Below the pieces are notes generated by a model. That model saw nothing but the letters and a program-made list of their open reading frames with translations. It made no database searches and was not told the origin of the DNA. Both the position numbers and the translations under genes were made by a program. A DNA stretch of 64,000 nt. Origin: Methylobacterium sp. SyP6R (GTDB taxonomy: Bacteria; Pseudomonadota; Alphaproteobacteria; Rhizobiales; Beijerinckiaceae). Positions within the stretch are counted from its first letter, which is position 1. Each line of letters starts with the position of its first letter. Shown in pieces: positions 34,642 to 45,927 of this stretch. The stretch covers positions 376,001 through 440,000 of the forward strand of contig NZ_JAAQRC020000002.1 in the NCBI RefSeq assembly GCF_019216885.1. Reading direction: 5' to 3'.

Positions 34642-35907
34642 ATGATCCGTCCGCCAAACCGATCCGCCTGGCCCGCGGCCGCGCTCCTCCTGTTCGCGAC
34701 CGCGCCCGCCCTGGCCCAGTCCAGCTTCGCCCGCGGCACCGCCCTCGACTGGCCCGCCGTGCTGAGCGGCGCCTTCCTCGGCTTCCTGCTCCTGCCGATC
34801 GCCTACAACGCAGCCTTCTTCGTCATCCTGCGCGAGCGGTTCCTGCTCTGGGACACCGCCCGCATCCTGACGCTCGTCGCCCTCACGCTCTGCCTGTCGT
34901 CGCTGCCGCTCGGTCCGCTCCTGGAAGCGGAGAGCGTTGCCCGGCAGGTCGCGATCAACGTCCTGTTCGACGGGGTGATCGCCCTGATGGGGCCGTTCCT
35001 CGGCACGCTGCTCGAACCCGGCACGCTGCCGGCGGGCTTCCGCAAGGCTCTCGTCCGGCTGCCCGTCGCGGTGGCGCTCACGACGCCCGCGATGCTCCTC
35101 GACCCCTGCCCGCCCGCCTACCGGGCCTTTCGCGATGTCGTCCTGGTGGCGATCCTGGTGCTGTATTGTACGGCTTTGGGCCTGGCGCTCGCCCGCGGCA
35201 GCCGCGCGGCGCGGTTCCAGTCGGCGGCCTCGCTCTGCGTGCTGTCGGTCTGCGCGGTCAGCCTCTACCACGACATCGTGCTCGGGCGTCCGTTCGGCCT
35301 CTTCCTCTACGTCCTGTTCGGCGCCATCGCGCTGGAGATGCTGCTGAATGCCGCCAGCGTCGGCGACCGGTTCATGCGCCTGAAGCGCGAGCGCGACCAG
35401 GCGCAGGCCCGGGCCGACACCCTCGACCTCGTCGCCCATACCGATCCGCTGACGGGCCTGCCGAACCGCCGCGGCCTGGAGCGGCATTTCGCTCAGGCGC
35501 GGCCGCGCGCGGTCGCGATCCTCGACATCGACCATTTCAAGCGGATCAACGACACGTTCGGCCACGACCAGGGCGACGCGGTCATCGTCGCGGTGGCACG
35601 GGCACTCGCCGCAGGCCCGGCCTTCGCGGGCCGGCTCGGCGGCGAGGAATTCGCGCTCCTCCTCTCCGACGAGGCCGCGCTCTCCACCGTCGAGGCCCTG
35701 CGGCGGACGATTCCCGTACGGGCGGCGGCACAGGTGCCGATCGTCGCCGGCCCGGTCACGGCGAGCGCCGGGGTCGCGCGGGTGACCGAGGCCATGAGCT
35801 ACGCCGAGGCCCTGAAGGCCGCCGACCTCGAACTCTACGCCGCCAAGGCCGCCGGCCGGAACTGCTCGGTCGCCGACCGCGCCGTCTACCGGGCGCGGGC
35901 GGCGTGA
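34642..35907 (+). CDS. membrane-bound GGDEF protein (probable diguanylate cyclase)
   Basis: 421 aa. A signal-like first segment is followed by about seven hydrophobic spans (residues 30-235), then a short coiled coil (RFMRLKRERDQAQARADTLD) and a C-terminal GGDEF domain. The domain has DPLTGLPNRRGLERHF, ILDIDHFKRINDTFGHDQGD and the catalytic RLGGEEF. The RxxD inhibitory site that normally lies five residues before the motif is absent (AGPAFAG there), so product inhibition by that route is not expected. It likely makes c-di-GMP in response to an unknown membrane signal. Confidence 0.85.
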   Translation: MIRPPNRSAWPAAALLLFATAPALAQSSFARGTALDWPAVLSGAFLGFLLLPIAYNAAFFVILRERFLLWDTARILTLVALTLCLSSLPLGPLLEAESVARQVAINVLFDGVIALMGPFLGTLLEPGTLPAGFRKALVRLPVAVALTTPAMLLDPCPPAYRAFRDVVLVAILVLYCTALGLALARGSRAARFQSAASLCVLSVCAVSLYHDIVLGRPFGLFLYVLFGAIALEMLLNAASVGDRFMRLKRERDQAQARADTLDLVAHTDPLTGLPNRRGLERHFAQARPRAVAILDIDHFKRINDTFGHDQGDAVIVAVARALAAGPAFAGRLGGEEFALLLSDEAALSTVEALRRTIPVRAAAQVPIVAGPVTASAGVARVTEAMSYAEALKAADLELYAAKAAGRNCSVADRAVYRARAA

Positions 35908-35908
35908 C

Positions 35909-35945
35909 GGGATCGGGAGCCTCCCTGAGCGAGGCTCCCGATCCC
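35909..35945. terminator. bidirectional terminator
   Basis: Perfect 15-bp stem GGGATCGGGAGCCTC / GAGGCTCCCGATCCC with a 7-nt loop, squeezed between the convergent GGDEF and acyl-CoA dehydrogenase genes. Confidence 0.8.
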
Positions 35946-35947
35946 CC

Positions 35948-37621
35948 TTACTGCACTTCGAGCAGGCGGCGGGCGATGACCTGGGCCTGGATCTCGGCCG
36001 CGCCCTCGAAGATCGACAGGATGCGGGCGTCGCAGAGCAGGCGGCTCACCGGGTATTCGAGGGCGAAGCCGTTGCCGCCGTGGATCTGGAGGGCGTTGTC
36101 GGCGGCCGCCCAGGCGACGCGGGCGCCCAGCAGCTTCGCCATGCCGGCCTCGAGGTCGCAGCGCTTGCCCTCGTCCTTCTGGTGCGCGGCGAAGTAGGTG
36201 AGCTGGCGGGCGATGGCGATCTCCACCGCCATCATGGCGAGCTTGTCGGCGACCCGCGGGAACGAGACCAGCGGCTTGCCGAACTGCACCCGCTCCTCGG
36301 CGTAGCGCAGGCCGACATCGAGCGCCGACTGGGCGACGCCGATGGCGCGGGCCGCGGTCTGGATGCGGGCCGATTCGAAGGTCTGCATCAGCTGGGCGAA
36401 GCCCTTGCCCTCGACGCCGCCGAGCAGGTTGCCTTCGGGAACCGTGAACCCGTCGAAGGCGAGCTCGTACTCCTTCATGCCGCGATAGCCGAGCACCTCG
36501 ATCTCGCCGCCCGACAGGCCCTCGACCGGGAAGGGGTTCTCGTCGGTGCCGCGGGGCTTCTCGCCGAGCAGCAGCGACAGGCCCTTGTGGCCCGGCTCCT
36601 CGGGCTTGGTGCGCACCAGCACGGTCATCAGGTCGGCGCGGACCGGGTGGGTGATCCAGGTCTTGTTGCCGTGGATCCGCCAGGTGTCGCCGTCCTTCAC
36701 CGCCTTGGTGCGCAGCGAGGCCAGGTCGGAGCCGGTATTGGGCTCGGTGAAGACCGCGGTCGGCAGGATCTCGCCCGAGGCGATCCTGGGCAGGAAGCGC
36801 TGCTTCTGCTCCTCGGTGCCGCCGCCCAGGATCAGCTCGGCGGCGATCTCCGAGCGGGTGCCGAGCGAGCCGACGCCGATATAGGCCCGCGACAATTCCT
36901 CCGAGACCACGCACATCGAGATCTTCGGCAGGCCCATGCCGCCGTATTCCTCCGGGATGGTCAGCCCGAACACGCCGAGCTCGGCCATCTGGCCGATGAT
37001 CTCGAGCGGGATATAGGCGTTCTCGAGGTGCCATTCATGGGCGTGGGGCGCGACCTCGGCCTGGCCGAAGCGGCGCATCTCGGTGCGGATCGCCTCCATG
37101 TCCTCGTCGAGGCCGCTCTCGCCGACGGTGGCGCCCGAGCCCTCGCGGATCAGCCGCACCAGGGCGGCGCGGTTCTCGGCGGTGTTGCCCTCCGCGATCA
37201 GGGTCTCGACGGCGTCCGAGCGGTGGCGTGCGACCTCCTGGGCCTTGAGGCCGAGCGACGAGGTCGGGCGCACCATCTCGCCCTGGCTCATCGGGATGCC
37301 GGTGAAGAGCTGTTCCAGGTATTCGCCCAGCCCGATGCGCACCAGCAGCGTCTCGGTCTCGCCGAGGCGGCCCTGCTCGGCGAGGCGCGCCGCATAGGCG
37401 CCGAGCTGGCTGATCGCCTCGGCATAGGTCGAGAGCCAGGCGAGCCCATGGGCGGCGTGCTGCTCGGTCTCCAGGCGCTCGGGCGAGAGCCGGCCGTCGG
37501 GGCCGACGAGGCCGGCGCGCACGCGCCTCGTGGCGTCCGCGGCGAGCGCCTTCGCGGCGAGGCCGGCTTCCTGCGCCAGGGTGACGAGATCGGTCGGGGC
37601 GGGGGCGGCCTGGGCGGACAT
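35948..37621 (-). CDS. mcd: probable (2S)-methylsuccinyl-CoA dehydrogenase (ethylmalonyl-CoA pathway)
   Basis: 557 aa, long for an acyl-CoA dehydrogenase. About 150 N-terminal residues (EQHAAHGLAWLSTYAEAISQ, GEYLEQLFTGIPMSQGEMVR) precede the normal fold, the layout of methylsuccinyl-CoA dehydrogenases. The core has FGLTIPEEYGGMGLPKISM, the FAD-side FTEPNTGSDLASLRT and WITHPVRADL, GRAIGVAQSALD-type helix ARAIGVAQSALDVGLRYAEE, and the C-terminal ILSIFEGAAEIQAQVIARRL. Mcd oxidises methylsuccinyl-CoA to mesaconyl-CoA during glyoxylate regeneration, central to C1/C2 growth of Methylobacterium. Another ACAD of the same class cannot be fully excluded. Confidence 0.8.
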   Translation of the reverse strand: MSAQAAPAPTDLVTLAQEAGLAAKALAADATRRVRAGLVGPDGRLSPERLETEQHAAHGLAWLSTYAEAISQLGAYAARLAEQGRLGETETLLVRIGLGEYLEQLFTGIPMSQGEMVRPTSSLGLKAQEVARHRSDAVETLIAEGNTAENRAALVRLIREGSGATVGESGLDEDMEAIRTEMRRFGQAEVAPHAHEWHLENAYIPLEIIGQMAELGVFGLTIPEEYGGMGLPKISMCVVSEELSRAYIGVGSLGTRSEIAAELILGGGTEEQKQRFLPRIASGEILPTAVFTEPNTGSDLASLRTKAVKDGDTWRIHGNKTWITHPVRADLMTVLVRTKPEEPGHKGLSLLLGEKPRGTDENPFPVEGLSGGEIEVLGYRGMKEYELAFDGFTVPEGNLLGGVEGKGFAQLMQTFESARIQTAARAIGVAQSALDVGLRYAEERVQFGKPLVSFPRVADKLAMMAVEIAIARQLTYFAAHQKDEGKRCDLEAGMAKLLGARVAWAAADNALQIHGGNGFALEYPVSRLLCDARILSIFEGAAEIQAQVIARRLLEVQ

Positions 37622-37729
37622 CGGGCAGGTCTCCGGTGATTTTGCTGCGGCGCATACAAATAGCGGCGAATCGCCGGTCTGTAGAGGGCCTGGGCTGCCG
37701 CTGGGGTCCGACTTTATGGGGAGCGGGGA

Positions 37730-38500
37730 TTATTGCGCGGTGACGCCGCCGTCGATCACCATCTCGGCACCCGTGACGAAGCCGGCCTCGTCGGAGGCCA
37801 GGTAGGCGGCAAGCCCCGCGATCTCCTCGGCGGCGGCATTGCGTCCCAGAGGCACGGAAGCACGCAGGCGCTCGGAGAGTTCGTCGGGCGTGTAGCGGCT
37901 GCCGGCGGCGAGGTCGCGCAGCATGTCGGTCTCGGTGAAGCCCGGATGGATCGAGTTGCAGCGCACGCCGTATTTCTGGCGGGCGCAGTGCAGGGCGACC
38001 GACTTGGTGAGGAGCCGCACCGCCCCCTTCGAGGCGTTGTAGGCCGCGAGGTTGTGTCCGCCGACGATGCCTGAGACCGACGAGAGGTTGATGATCGATC
38101 CCCCGCGGCCGGCCGGCGGCTTCATCGCCCGCACCGCGTGGCGGCAGCCGAGGAAGGTCCCGTCGACATTGACCGCCTGGACGCGGTGCCACTCTTCGAG
38201 GGTGACCGACTCGATCGTGCCGACGACCGCGATTCCCGCATTGTTGACCAGCACGTCGAGGCCGCCGTGGCGGGCGACCGTGCGGTCGACGGCCCGGGCC
38301 CAGTCCTCGTCCTTCGTCACGTCGAGGGGGCAGGGATGGAAGGCGGGGTTCTCCGGCGCCACGCGCGCGGCCTCGGCCTCGTCGAGATCGGCGAGGATCA
38401 CCGCCGCCGCTCCCTCGCGGGCGAAGCGCCGCGCGATCGCGAACCCGATTCCCCGCGCGCCGCCCGTGACCAGGGCGACCTTGCCGGCCAGACGCTGCAT
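37730..38500 (-). CDS. short-chain dehydrogenase/reductase
   Basis: 256 aa. Classical SDR: cofactor loop VALVTGGARGIGFAIARRFA, NNAGIAVVGTIESV, catalytic Ser in INLSSVSGIVGG and Y-x-x-x-K in AAYNASKGAVRLLTKSVALH, C-terminal GFVTGAEMVIDGGVTAQ. Asp at the end of beta2 (ILADLDEAEA) favours NAD+ over NADP+. Resembles 3-beta/7-alpha-hydroxysteroid or cyclohexanol dehydrogenases; substrate unknown. Start with GGAGGG upstream. Confidence 0.88.
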   Translation of the reverse strand: MQRLAGKVALVTGGARGIGFAIARRFAREGAAAVILADLDEAEAARVAPENPAFHPCPLDVTKDEDWARAVDRTVARHGGLDVLVNNAGIAVVGTIESVTLEEWHRVQAVNVDGTFLGCRHAVRAMKPPAGRGGSIINLSSVSGIVGGHNLAAYNASKGAVRLLTKSVALHCARQKYGVRCNSIHPGFTETDMLRDLAAGSRYTPDELSERLRASVPLGRNAAAEEIAGLAAYLASDEAGFVTGAEMVIDGGVTAQ

Positions 38501-38600
38501 CCAGTGTCCCTCCCCGCCGCTTGTCGCGCGGCTTGTCCCGGAGGCTAGCCGGCCCGGCGGCGTTGCGCCAGCCGATCGTCGCAGGGATGGCGTCCCCGTG

Positions 38601-38708
38601 TCATACGCTTTCCGATTGATCGCTTTGCGATGCGGAAAGCGGCTTCGCTCAGGCGCCGCGCGGGCTGATGATATGGAATCCGGAAGTGATCTTCCGGATT
38701 CCATATCA
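38601..38708. repeat. dispersed double-hairpin repeat, family C, copy 2
   Basis: Inverted copy of 15519-15626. Its long hairpin (38669-38708) is again a perfect 18-bp stem, TGATATGGAATCCGGAAG with loop TGAT. The stem differs from copy 1 at two positions, each matched by a change on the opposite arm. The end TCA (38706-38708) is the stop codon of the omptin gene. Confidence 0.85.
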
Positions 38709-39665
38709 GAGCCGCGCCTTGAGGCCGACCGACAGAAGCATGGTTTCGGCGCTGCCGCTGCCGGACGGAGCCGGCAGGGTCGTCGTCGCGCCGGTGAGAC
38801 CCGAGGTGATGCGCGTCGGGCCGTTGCCCTCGAAATATTGCTGGTACTCCACCCGGCCCACGGCCGAGAGGAACGGGTTGATACGGTACTCGACCGACGC
38901 CGTGGCGCCGAACATGCCGGTTGTGCCGAAATCCTCCCGGAACACCAGGTGGCGCGCGGCGTGATGATCCTTGTCGTTCCCATAGGCGAACGGACTGCCG
39001 ATCAGCTCGCCGGACACGCTCCAATCGTCGTACGCGAAGGAGCCGCCGATGCCGACATACGGCGTCTGCCACCATTGCTGGTAGGCGACGCCGATCTTGT
39101 CGTCCGGGAAGGTTCCGGCCGTGTCCCGGAATCCGTTCTGCGAGTAGATGAACCCGCCGCCGCGGGCGTTCGATTTCAACGTGAGCGCCCGGTAGCCGGC
39201 AATGGCGTAGACCTTGGTCTCCTCGTCCTCGTAGAACGTCGCCGCCGCGCTGATGTCGAGCTGCCAAGCCTTCGGCGTCTGGGTGTTCGGGCTGTTCGAG
39301 TAATGCGACCAGCTGTTCTTGCCGGCATAGCCGTAGAGCCAGTCGTAATCGCGCATATCGGCGCTGGAGGCGACGGCGGCCCAGCCGCGGCCCCGGATCG
39401 CCAGCCAATCCAAGGGCTGGAGGGCGAGCCGGCCGCCGACCACGGCGGCATCGGTGTTCCAGTTGAGCTGGCTGACCCGGGCGCGCGAACCCACGTCGTT
39501 CACGTATTCCCGCACTTCACTGCGCAGGTATCCGGTGAACACTTCGCCCGAGAAGGTGTTGCCGCGCAACACCTCGGCGGTGTCCTCGGCGAACAGGTCG
39601 GCGGCTCCGGCGGCCGGCATGAACAGCAGACTGGCCCATAGACCCAAAAGAACGGTGCGCATCAC
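38706..39665 (-). CDS. omptin-family outer-membrane protease
   Basis: 319 aa with a signal peptide (MMRTVLLGLWASLLFMPAAGAA). Omptin active-site pairs are both present: the Asp-x-Asp of ADMRDYDWLYG (Asp83/Asp85 in OmpT) and the Asp-x-His of NDKDHHAARH (Asp210/His212 in OmpT). Alternating beta-strand pattern throughout and a C-terminal strand ending in LKARL fit a 10-strand barrel. It should cleave between basic residues at the cell surface. The stop codon lies inside a family C repeat that could end the transcript. Confidence 0.88.
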   Translation of the reverse strand: MMRTVLLGLWASLLFMPAAGAADLFAEDTAEVLRGNTFSGEVFTGYLRSEVREYVNDVGSRARVSQLNWNTDAAVVGGRLALQPLDWLAIRGRGWAAVASSADMRDYDWLYGYAGKNSWSHYSNSPNTQTPKAWQLDISAAATFYEDEETKVYAIAGYRALTLKSNARGGGFIYSQNGFRDTAGTFPDDKIGVAYQQWWQTPYVGIGGSFAYDDWSVSGELIGSPFAYGNDKDHHAARHLVFREDFGTTGMFGATASVEYRINPFLSAVGRVEYQQYFEGNGPTRITSGLTGATTTLPAPSGSGSAETMLLSVGLKARL

Positions 39666-39750
39666 GGCTCCGACGGGTCGGCCTCTCCCCCGGGCCGATC
39701 ACGCCTGCGATAGTGACTTGTTTACCCTAATATTTGGTTTCCGTACGTCA

Positions 39751-39810
39751 CCGACCCCGAAACGAGACGCCCGGCGCGGTAGGGCGCCCGGCGTCTCGTT
39801 TGGGGGTCGG
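39751..39810. repeat. long hairpin upstream of the omptin gene
   Basis: CCGACCCCGAAACGAGACGCC pairs with GGCGTCTCGTTTGGGGGTCGG over 21 bases with one mismatch, loop 18 nt. It lies 86 bp upstream of the omptin start, within a 530-bp gap (39666-40195) that has no gene. Confidence 0.6.
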
Positions 39811-39865
39811 GGCGCCGACGCGGCCCCGGTTTTCGGATCGGTTTCGCGCAAGAGGATGTGTCTCG

Positions 39866-39994
39866 TCATACCAGCGGTCGTTGGACACGACCTTTGGTTC
39901 CGTTCTCGAATCTTCGCCAAGCCTCCGGCTTCGAAACGAACATTCGAGATGGATCAATGGCCCGATGCGTCAGCCTCTTGGGCCATTGGTATCA
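39866..39994. repeat. dispersed repeat, family B, copy 2
   Basis: GTCATACCAGCGGTCGTTGG ... CTTGGGCCATTGGTATCAG. Shares start, core (GGTTCCGTTCTCGAATCTTC) and end with copy 1, lacks the 18-bp duplication and is about 60 bp shorter. Confidence 0.75.
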
Positions 39995-40087
39995 GTTCGT
40001 CACCGGCTTTGCCGTCCCTGGCGGATGAAACGAAGCGGTGATCATCCGTACATATTATAAATTATCGAAGACAGTTTTTATTCTGGG

Positions 40088-40149
40088 GCGGGTCCCATTC
40101 TCCAGGCGATACCGGGCAAGCCCGGCATCGCCTGGAGAGGGGATCCCGC
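40088..40149. terminator. extended hairpin downstream of the beta-barrel gene at 40196
   Basis: Inner 18-bp stem CTCCAGGCGATACCGGGC / GCCCGGCATCGCCTGGAG with one G-U type mismatch and a 2-nt loop (40100-40137). Outer arms GCGGGTCCC / GGGATCCCGC extend it. It lies 47 bp beyond the stop of the minus-strand gene. Confidence 0.55.
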
Positions 40150-40195
40150 GCTCAAAATTCGATCGCAACATCAATCGCTTGGGTCCGGTTTCTGT

Positions 40196-41035
40196 TCAGT
40201 ACGGTCCGACACCGCCCAGGCCCGGCAGGGCGAGGCCGTTGCCGAAGGCCCAACGCAGGCCGACCCGGAACTCGTTGGCGGCGATGTCCTTGATGCGGGT
40301 ATTCTGGGTGTAGGCGTCGAAGCCGGTCCGCGCCTTGCCGACTTCGAGGTAGCGGTAATTGGCGTCGATGCTCACGCCGGCGCCGATCTCGTAGGAGATG
40401 CCCGCCATCGCCGCCCAGGCGAGGCCGATCGCCGTGTGGTTGGCGCGGGCGTCGAACCCTTGGGCGCCGAGCTGGTAGGCGCCGTCGACGCCGCTGCCGC
40501 AGGCGGTGGTGAAGCAGGTGGTGCCGGTCCAGGCGTCGTGGAAGCGCTTGCTCGCCATGCCGACGCCGGCGCCGATATAGGGCGTGAAGCCCCACCAGGT
40601 GCCGAGATCGACGTAGACGTTGAACAGGCCGGTCAGGACGTCGAGCTTGCCGGCCTCGGTGTTGAAGCCCTCGACGAAGTTGGTGCGCGAGGAATAATCG
40701 CGGAAGCGGCTGCGGGTGCGGCCGTCGACGGTGACGTCGGCGCGCAGGAAGCTGTTGAAGCGGTAGCCGATGCCGCCGCCATAGCCGTCGGTATTGCCGA
40801 GGCGGAAGCCGACGAGCTTGGCACCGTCGGTGCCCGGCAGGGTGTCGTCCTTCGGGTGGCGGAAGTCGCTCGCCGTGTAGTCGCCGCGCAGGTACCAGCC
40901 GGAGCCGACCTCCACCGGGGCCGGCAGCGGCGGCGGTGGGGGCGGCGGCGGCAGCAGGTCGGCGGCGCGCGCCGGCGCCCCGAGCAGGCCGAGCCCGAGG
41001 GCCGCGACCGGGATGCAGTGACCGAACCGTGCCAT
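40196..41035 (-). CDS. outer-membrane beta-barrel protein (Omp25/31-like), paralogue 1
   Basis: 279 aa. Signal peptide ending APARAAD, then a polyproline stretch (LLPPPPPPPPLPAPVEVG) and an eight-strand-like barrel starting GWYLRGDYTASDF. Markers of the rhizobial Omp25/31 group are GIGYRFNSFLRADVTVDG, LFNVYVDLGTWWGFTPYIGA and IDANYRYLEVG near the end. It is paralogous to the gene at 41228. Probably a structural surface protein. Confidence 0.85.
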   Translation of the reverse strand: MARFGHCIPVAALGLGLLGAPARAADLLPPPPPPPPLPAPVEVGSGWYLRGDYTASDFRHPKDDTLPGTDGAKLVGFRLGNTDGYGGGIGYRFNSFLRADVTVDGRTRSRFRDYSSRTNFVEGFNTEAGKLDVLTGLFNVYVDLGTWWGFTPYIGAGVGMASKRFHDAWTGTTCFTTACGSGVDGAYQLGAQGFDARANHTAIGLAWAAMAGISYEIGAGVSIDANYRYLEVGKARTGFDAYTQNTRIKDIAANEFRVGLRWAFGNGLALPGLGGVGPY

Positions 41036-41189
41036 GGGAGCCCTTTCCTGCCCCTACGGCTCCTCAGCCGGGGCGTGCTTCACGTTGTGATGATCACTTG
41101 GGGGTGACGGCGGACCCGAGAGGCCCGATGCCTTAAGGTAACGAAAAAGGTTTAGCGGCGACTTAACCCTAACGGCCCGCCGTCGAGGT

Positions 41190-41212
41190 CTCCGGCGCGG
41201 GACGCGCCGGAG
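41190..41212 (-). terminator. terminator of the second beta-barrel gene
   Basis: Perfect 10-bp stem CTCCGGCGCG / CGCGCCGGAG with a GGA loop, 15 bp past the minus-strand stop. Confidence 0.7.
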
Positions 41213-41227
41213 TCGAGTCGTGAAGCG

Positions 41228-42163
41228 TCAGTACTTGCGCACCAGCGGCATCATCGGCGGCGGGGGCGGCTCGTAGGCGGCCACGACCGGCGCGCCGAAC
41301 ATCCAGCGCATGCCGAGCTTGATGTCGTGGGACTCGATGTCCTTCACCTTGATCGGCGTCAGGGTGCTGCCGCAGAAGCAGTTGAGCACGCCGGTGCTCC
41401 CCTCGCCCATGTTGAGGTAACGGTAGGCCAGTTCGAGTTTCAGGTTCGGCGTGACGGCGTAGGACAGGCCGGCATGCAGGGCCCAGGCGAAGCTCGTCTT
41501 GATCTGGGTCTTGTAGGTGCCGCCGCTGATGTTCTGGTAGCCGACCGCGCCCGCATCCGGGTAATCCGGATAGGTGTAGCTGCCGGTGATCTGGCTCGTC
41601 TCCGACAGGCCGGAGAAGCGGTGGAACGCCGCGCCGACACCGGCACCGATGAACGGCGTGACACCGTAATAGGTGCCGAGATCGGCGTAGCCGTTCACCA
41701 GGACCACCGCGGCCGAGTAATTGCCGTTGGTGGTCTCGTGGGTGGTCTCGTCGTAATCCTTGCGCAGGCCGTTGTCGTCGTAGGTCGAGTATTGCGACTT
41801 GATGCGGTCGTTGGTGCGGAAGCCGCTGGAGAAGCGGTACTCGCCGGTCACGTCGCCGCGCAGCCAGGAATTGAACTGGTAGCCGACGCCGATGCCGGCG
41901 AAACCGCCGCCGCCGAGATCGGTGTTGTAGTAGTTGACCACGTCCGGGCTCGGCACGGTCGAGAGCTTCGGCCGGGTGTAGATGCTGGCACCGACATCGC
42001 CGCGCAGGTACCAGCCGCCACCGAACTCGACCGCCGGGGGCGGCGGAGGCGGCGGGGGCGGCAGGAAATCGAGGTCGGCGGCGTGGACGAGGCCCGGCGC
42101 TGCCACGCTCGCTGCGAGCGTGAAGATGCGCGCCAGCGCGAGTGGCTTGCTGCGGCGGCCCAT
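41228..42163 (-). CDS. outer-membrane beta-barrel protein (Omp25/31-like), paralogue 2
   Basis: 311 aa. The start is the ATG with AAGGAA upstream that opens the signal peptide (ends VHAAD). Then a nine-proline run (FLPPPPPPPPPAVEFGGG) and GWYLRGDVGASIYT, the same layout as the gene 192 bp downstream. The barrel includes GVGYQFNSWLRGDVTGEYRF, NGYADLGTYYGVTPFIGAGV and LELAYRYLNMGEG. An extra Thr/Tyr-rich loop and a C-terminal PPPPP tail (AAYEPPPPPMMPLVRKY) distinguish it from paralogue 1. Confidence 0.85.
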   Translation of the reverse strand: MGRRSKPLALARIFTLAASVAAPGLVHAADLDFLPPPPPPPPPAVEFGGGWYLRGDVGASIYTRPKLSTVPSPDVVNYYNTDLGGGGFAGIGVGYQFNSWLRGDVTGEYRFSSGFRTNDRIKSQYSTYDDNGLRKDYDETTHETTNGNYSAAVVLVNGYADLGTYYGVTPFIGAGVGAAFHRFSGLSETSQITGSYTYPDYPDAGAVGYQNISGGTYKTQIKTSFAWALHAGLSYAVTPNLKLELAYRYLNMGEGSTGVLNCFCGSTLTPIKVKDIESHDIKLGMRWMFGAPVVAAYEPPPPPMMPLVRKY

Positions 42164-42251
42164 GACGGTTCCTTGTTGTGGAGGGCCGCGGAGACGTCGG
42201 GCGGCCATTCCGGAAGACGTCATGACTGTCGCCGGGTTCGGTAAACCCGCG

Positions 42252-42263
42252 CTTAACGTTAAG
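42252..42263. promoter_or_regulatory. palindrome upstream of beta-barrel paralogue 2
   Basis: Perfect 12-bp CTTAACGTTAAG, 89 bp upstream of the start, in an AT-richer stretch. Candidate operator only. Confidence 0.3.
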
Positions 42264-42397
42264 CCTTAGGGCTGAGAAAGAGTTGCACTCGATTGATCGG
42301 TGTCGTCGCCCAGGCGGAAGCACGATGAGGCGAGCCCGGCTCGCACAAATCCTGCGCGTAAGGCCCTCGCCTGTTCGCGCCTCGGCTGTGGCGCGGA

Positions 42398-42422
42398 GGG
42401 AGCGGACGCGGCGCCCGCTCCC
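42398..42422 (-). terminator. glmM terminator
   Basis: GGGAGCG ... CGCTCCC stem 11 bp beyond the glmM stop on the minus strand; no T-tract. Confidence 0.5.
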
Positions 42423-42433
42423 GGGGTGTCCGG

Positions 42434-43777
<1,344 letters not shown>

Positions 43778-43952
43778 GGCTGTCCACTCCTTGTCCCGTT
43801 CCGGGCCATCCGGCCCGCCGGTCGGCGACGCCGCGCAAGGCCGGTGCCGCCTCGATCCGGACGACGCGGCCCTATCGCCCCGGGCTATTGCACGGTTCGG
43901 GTTATTTTGAGGCTGCCGCGCGAAGAGCCGCACAGGCGAAGGGCACAAGAGA

Positions 43953-43982
43953 AAGGGCGGCGGGATCGCTCCCGCCGCCCTT
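43953..43982 (-). terminator. ftsH terminator
   Basis: Perfect 13-bp stem AAGGGCGGCGGGA / TCCCGCCGCCCTT, loop TCGC, 22 bp after the ftsH stop. It implies that glmM has its own promoter in 43778-43952. Confidence 0.8.
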
Positions 43983-44004
43983 CGTTGTCAATTCAGTCGC
44001 TGTC

Positions 44005-45927
<1,923 letters not shown>

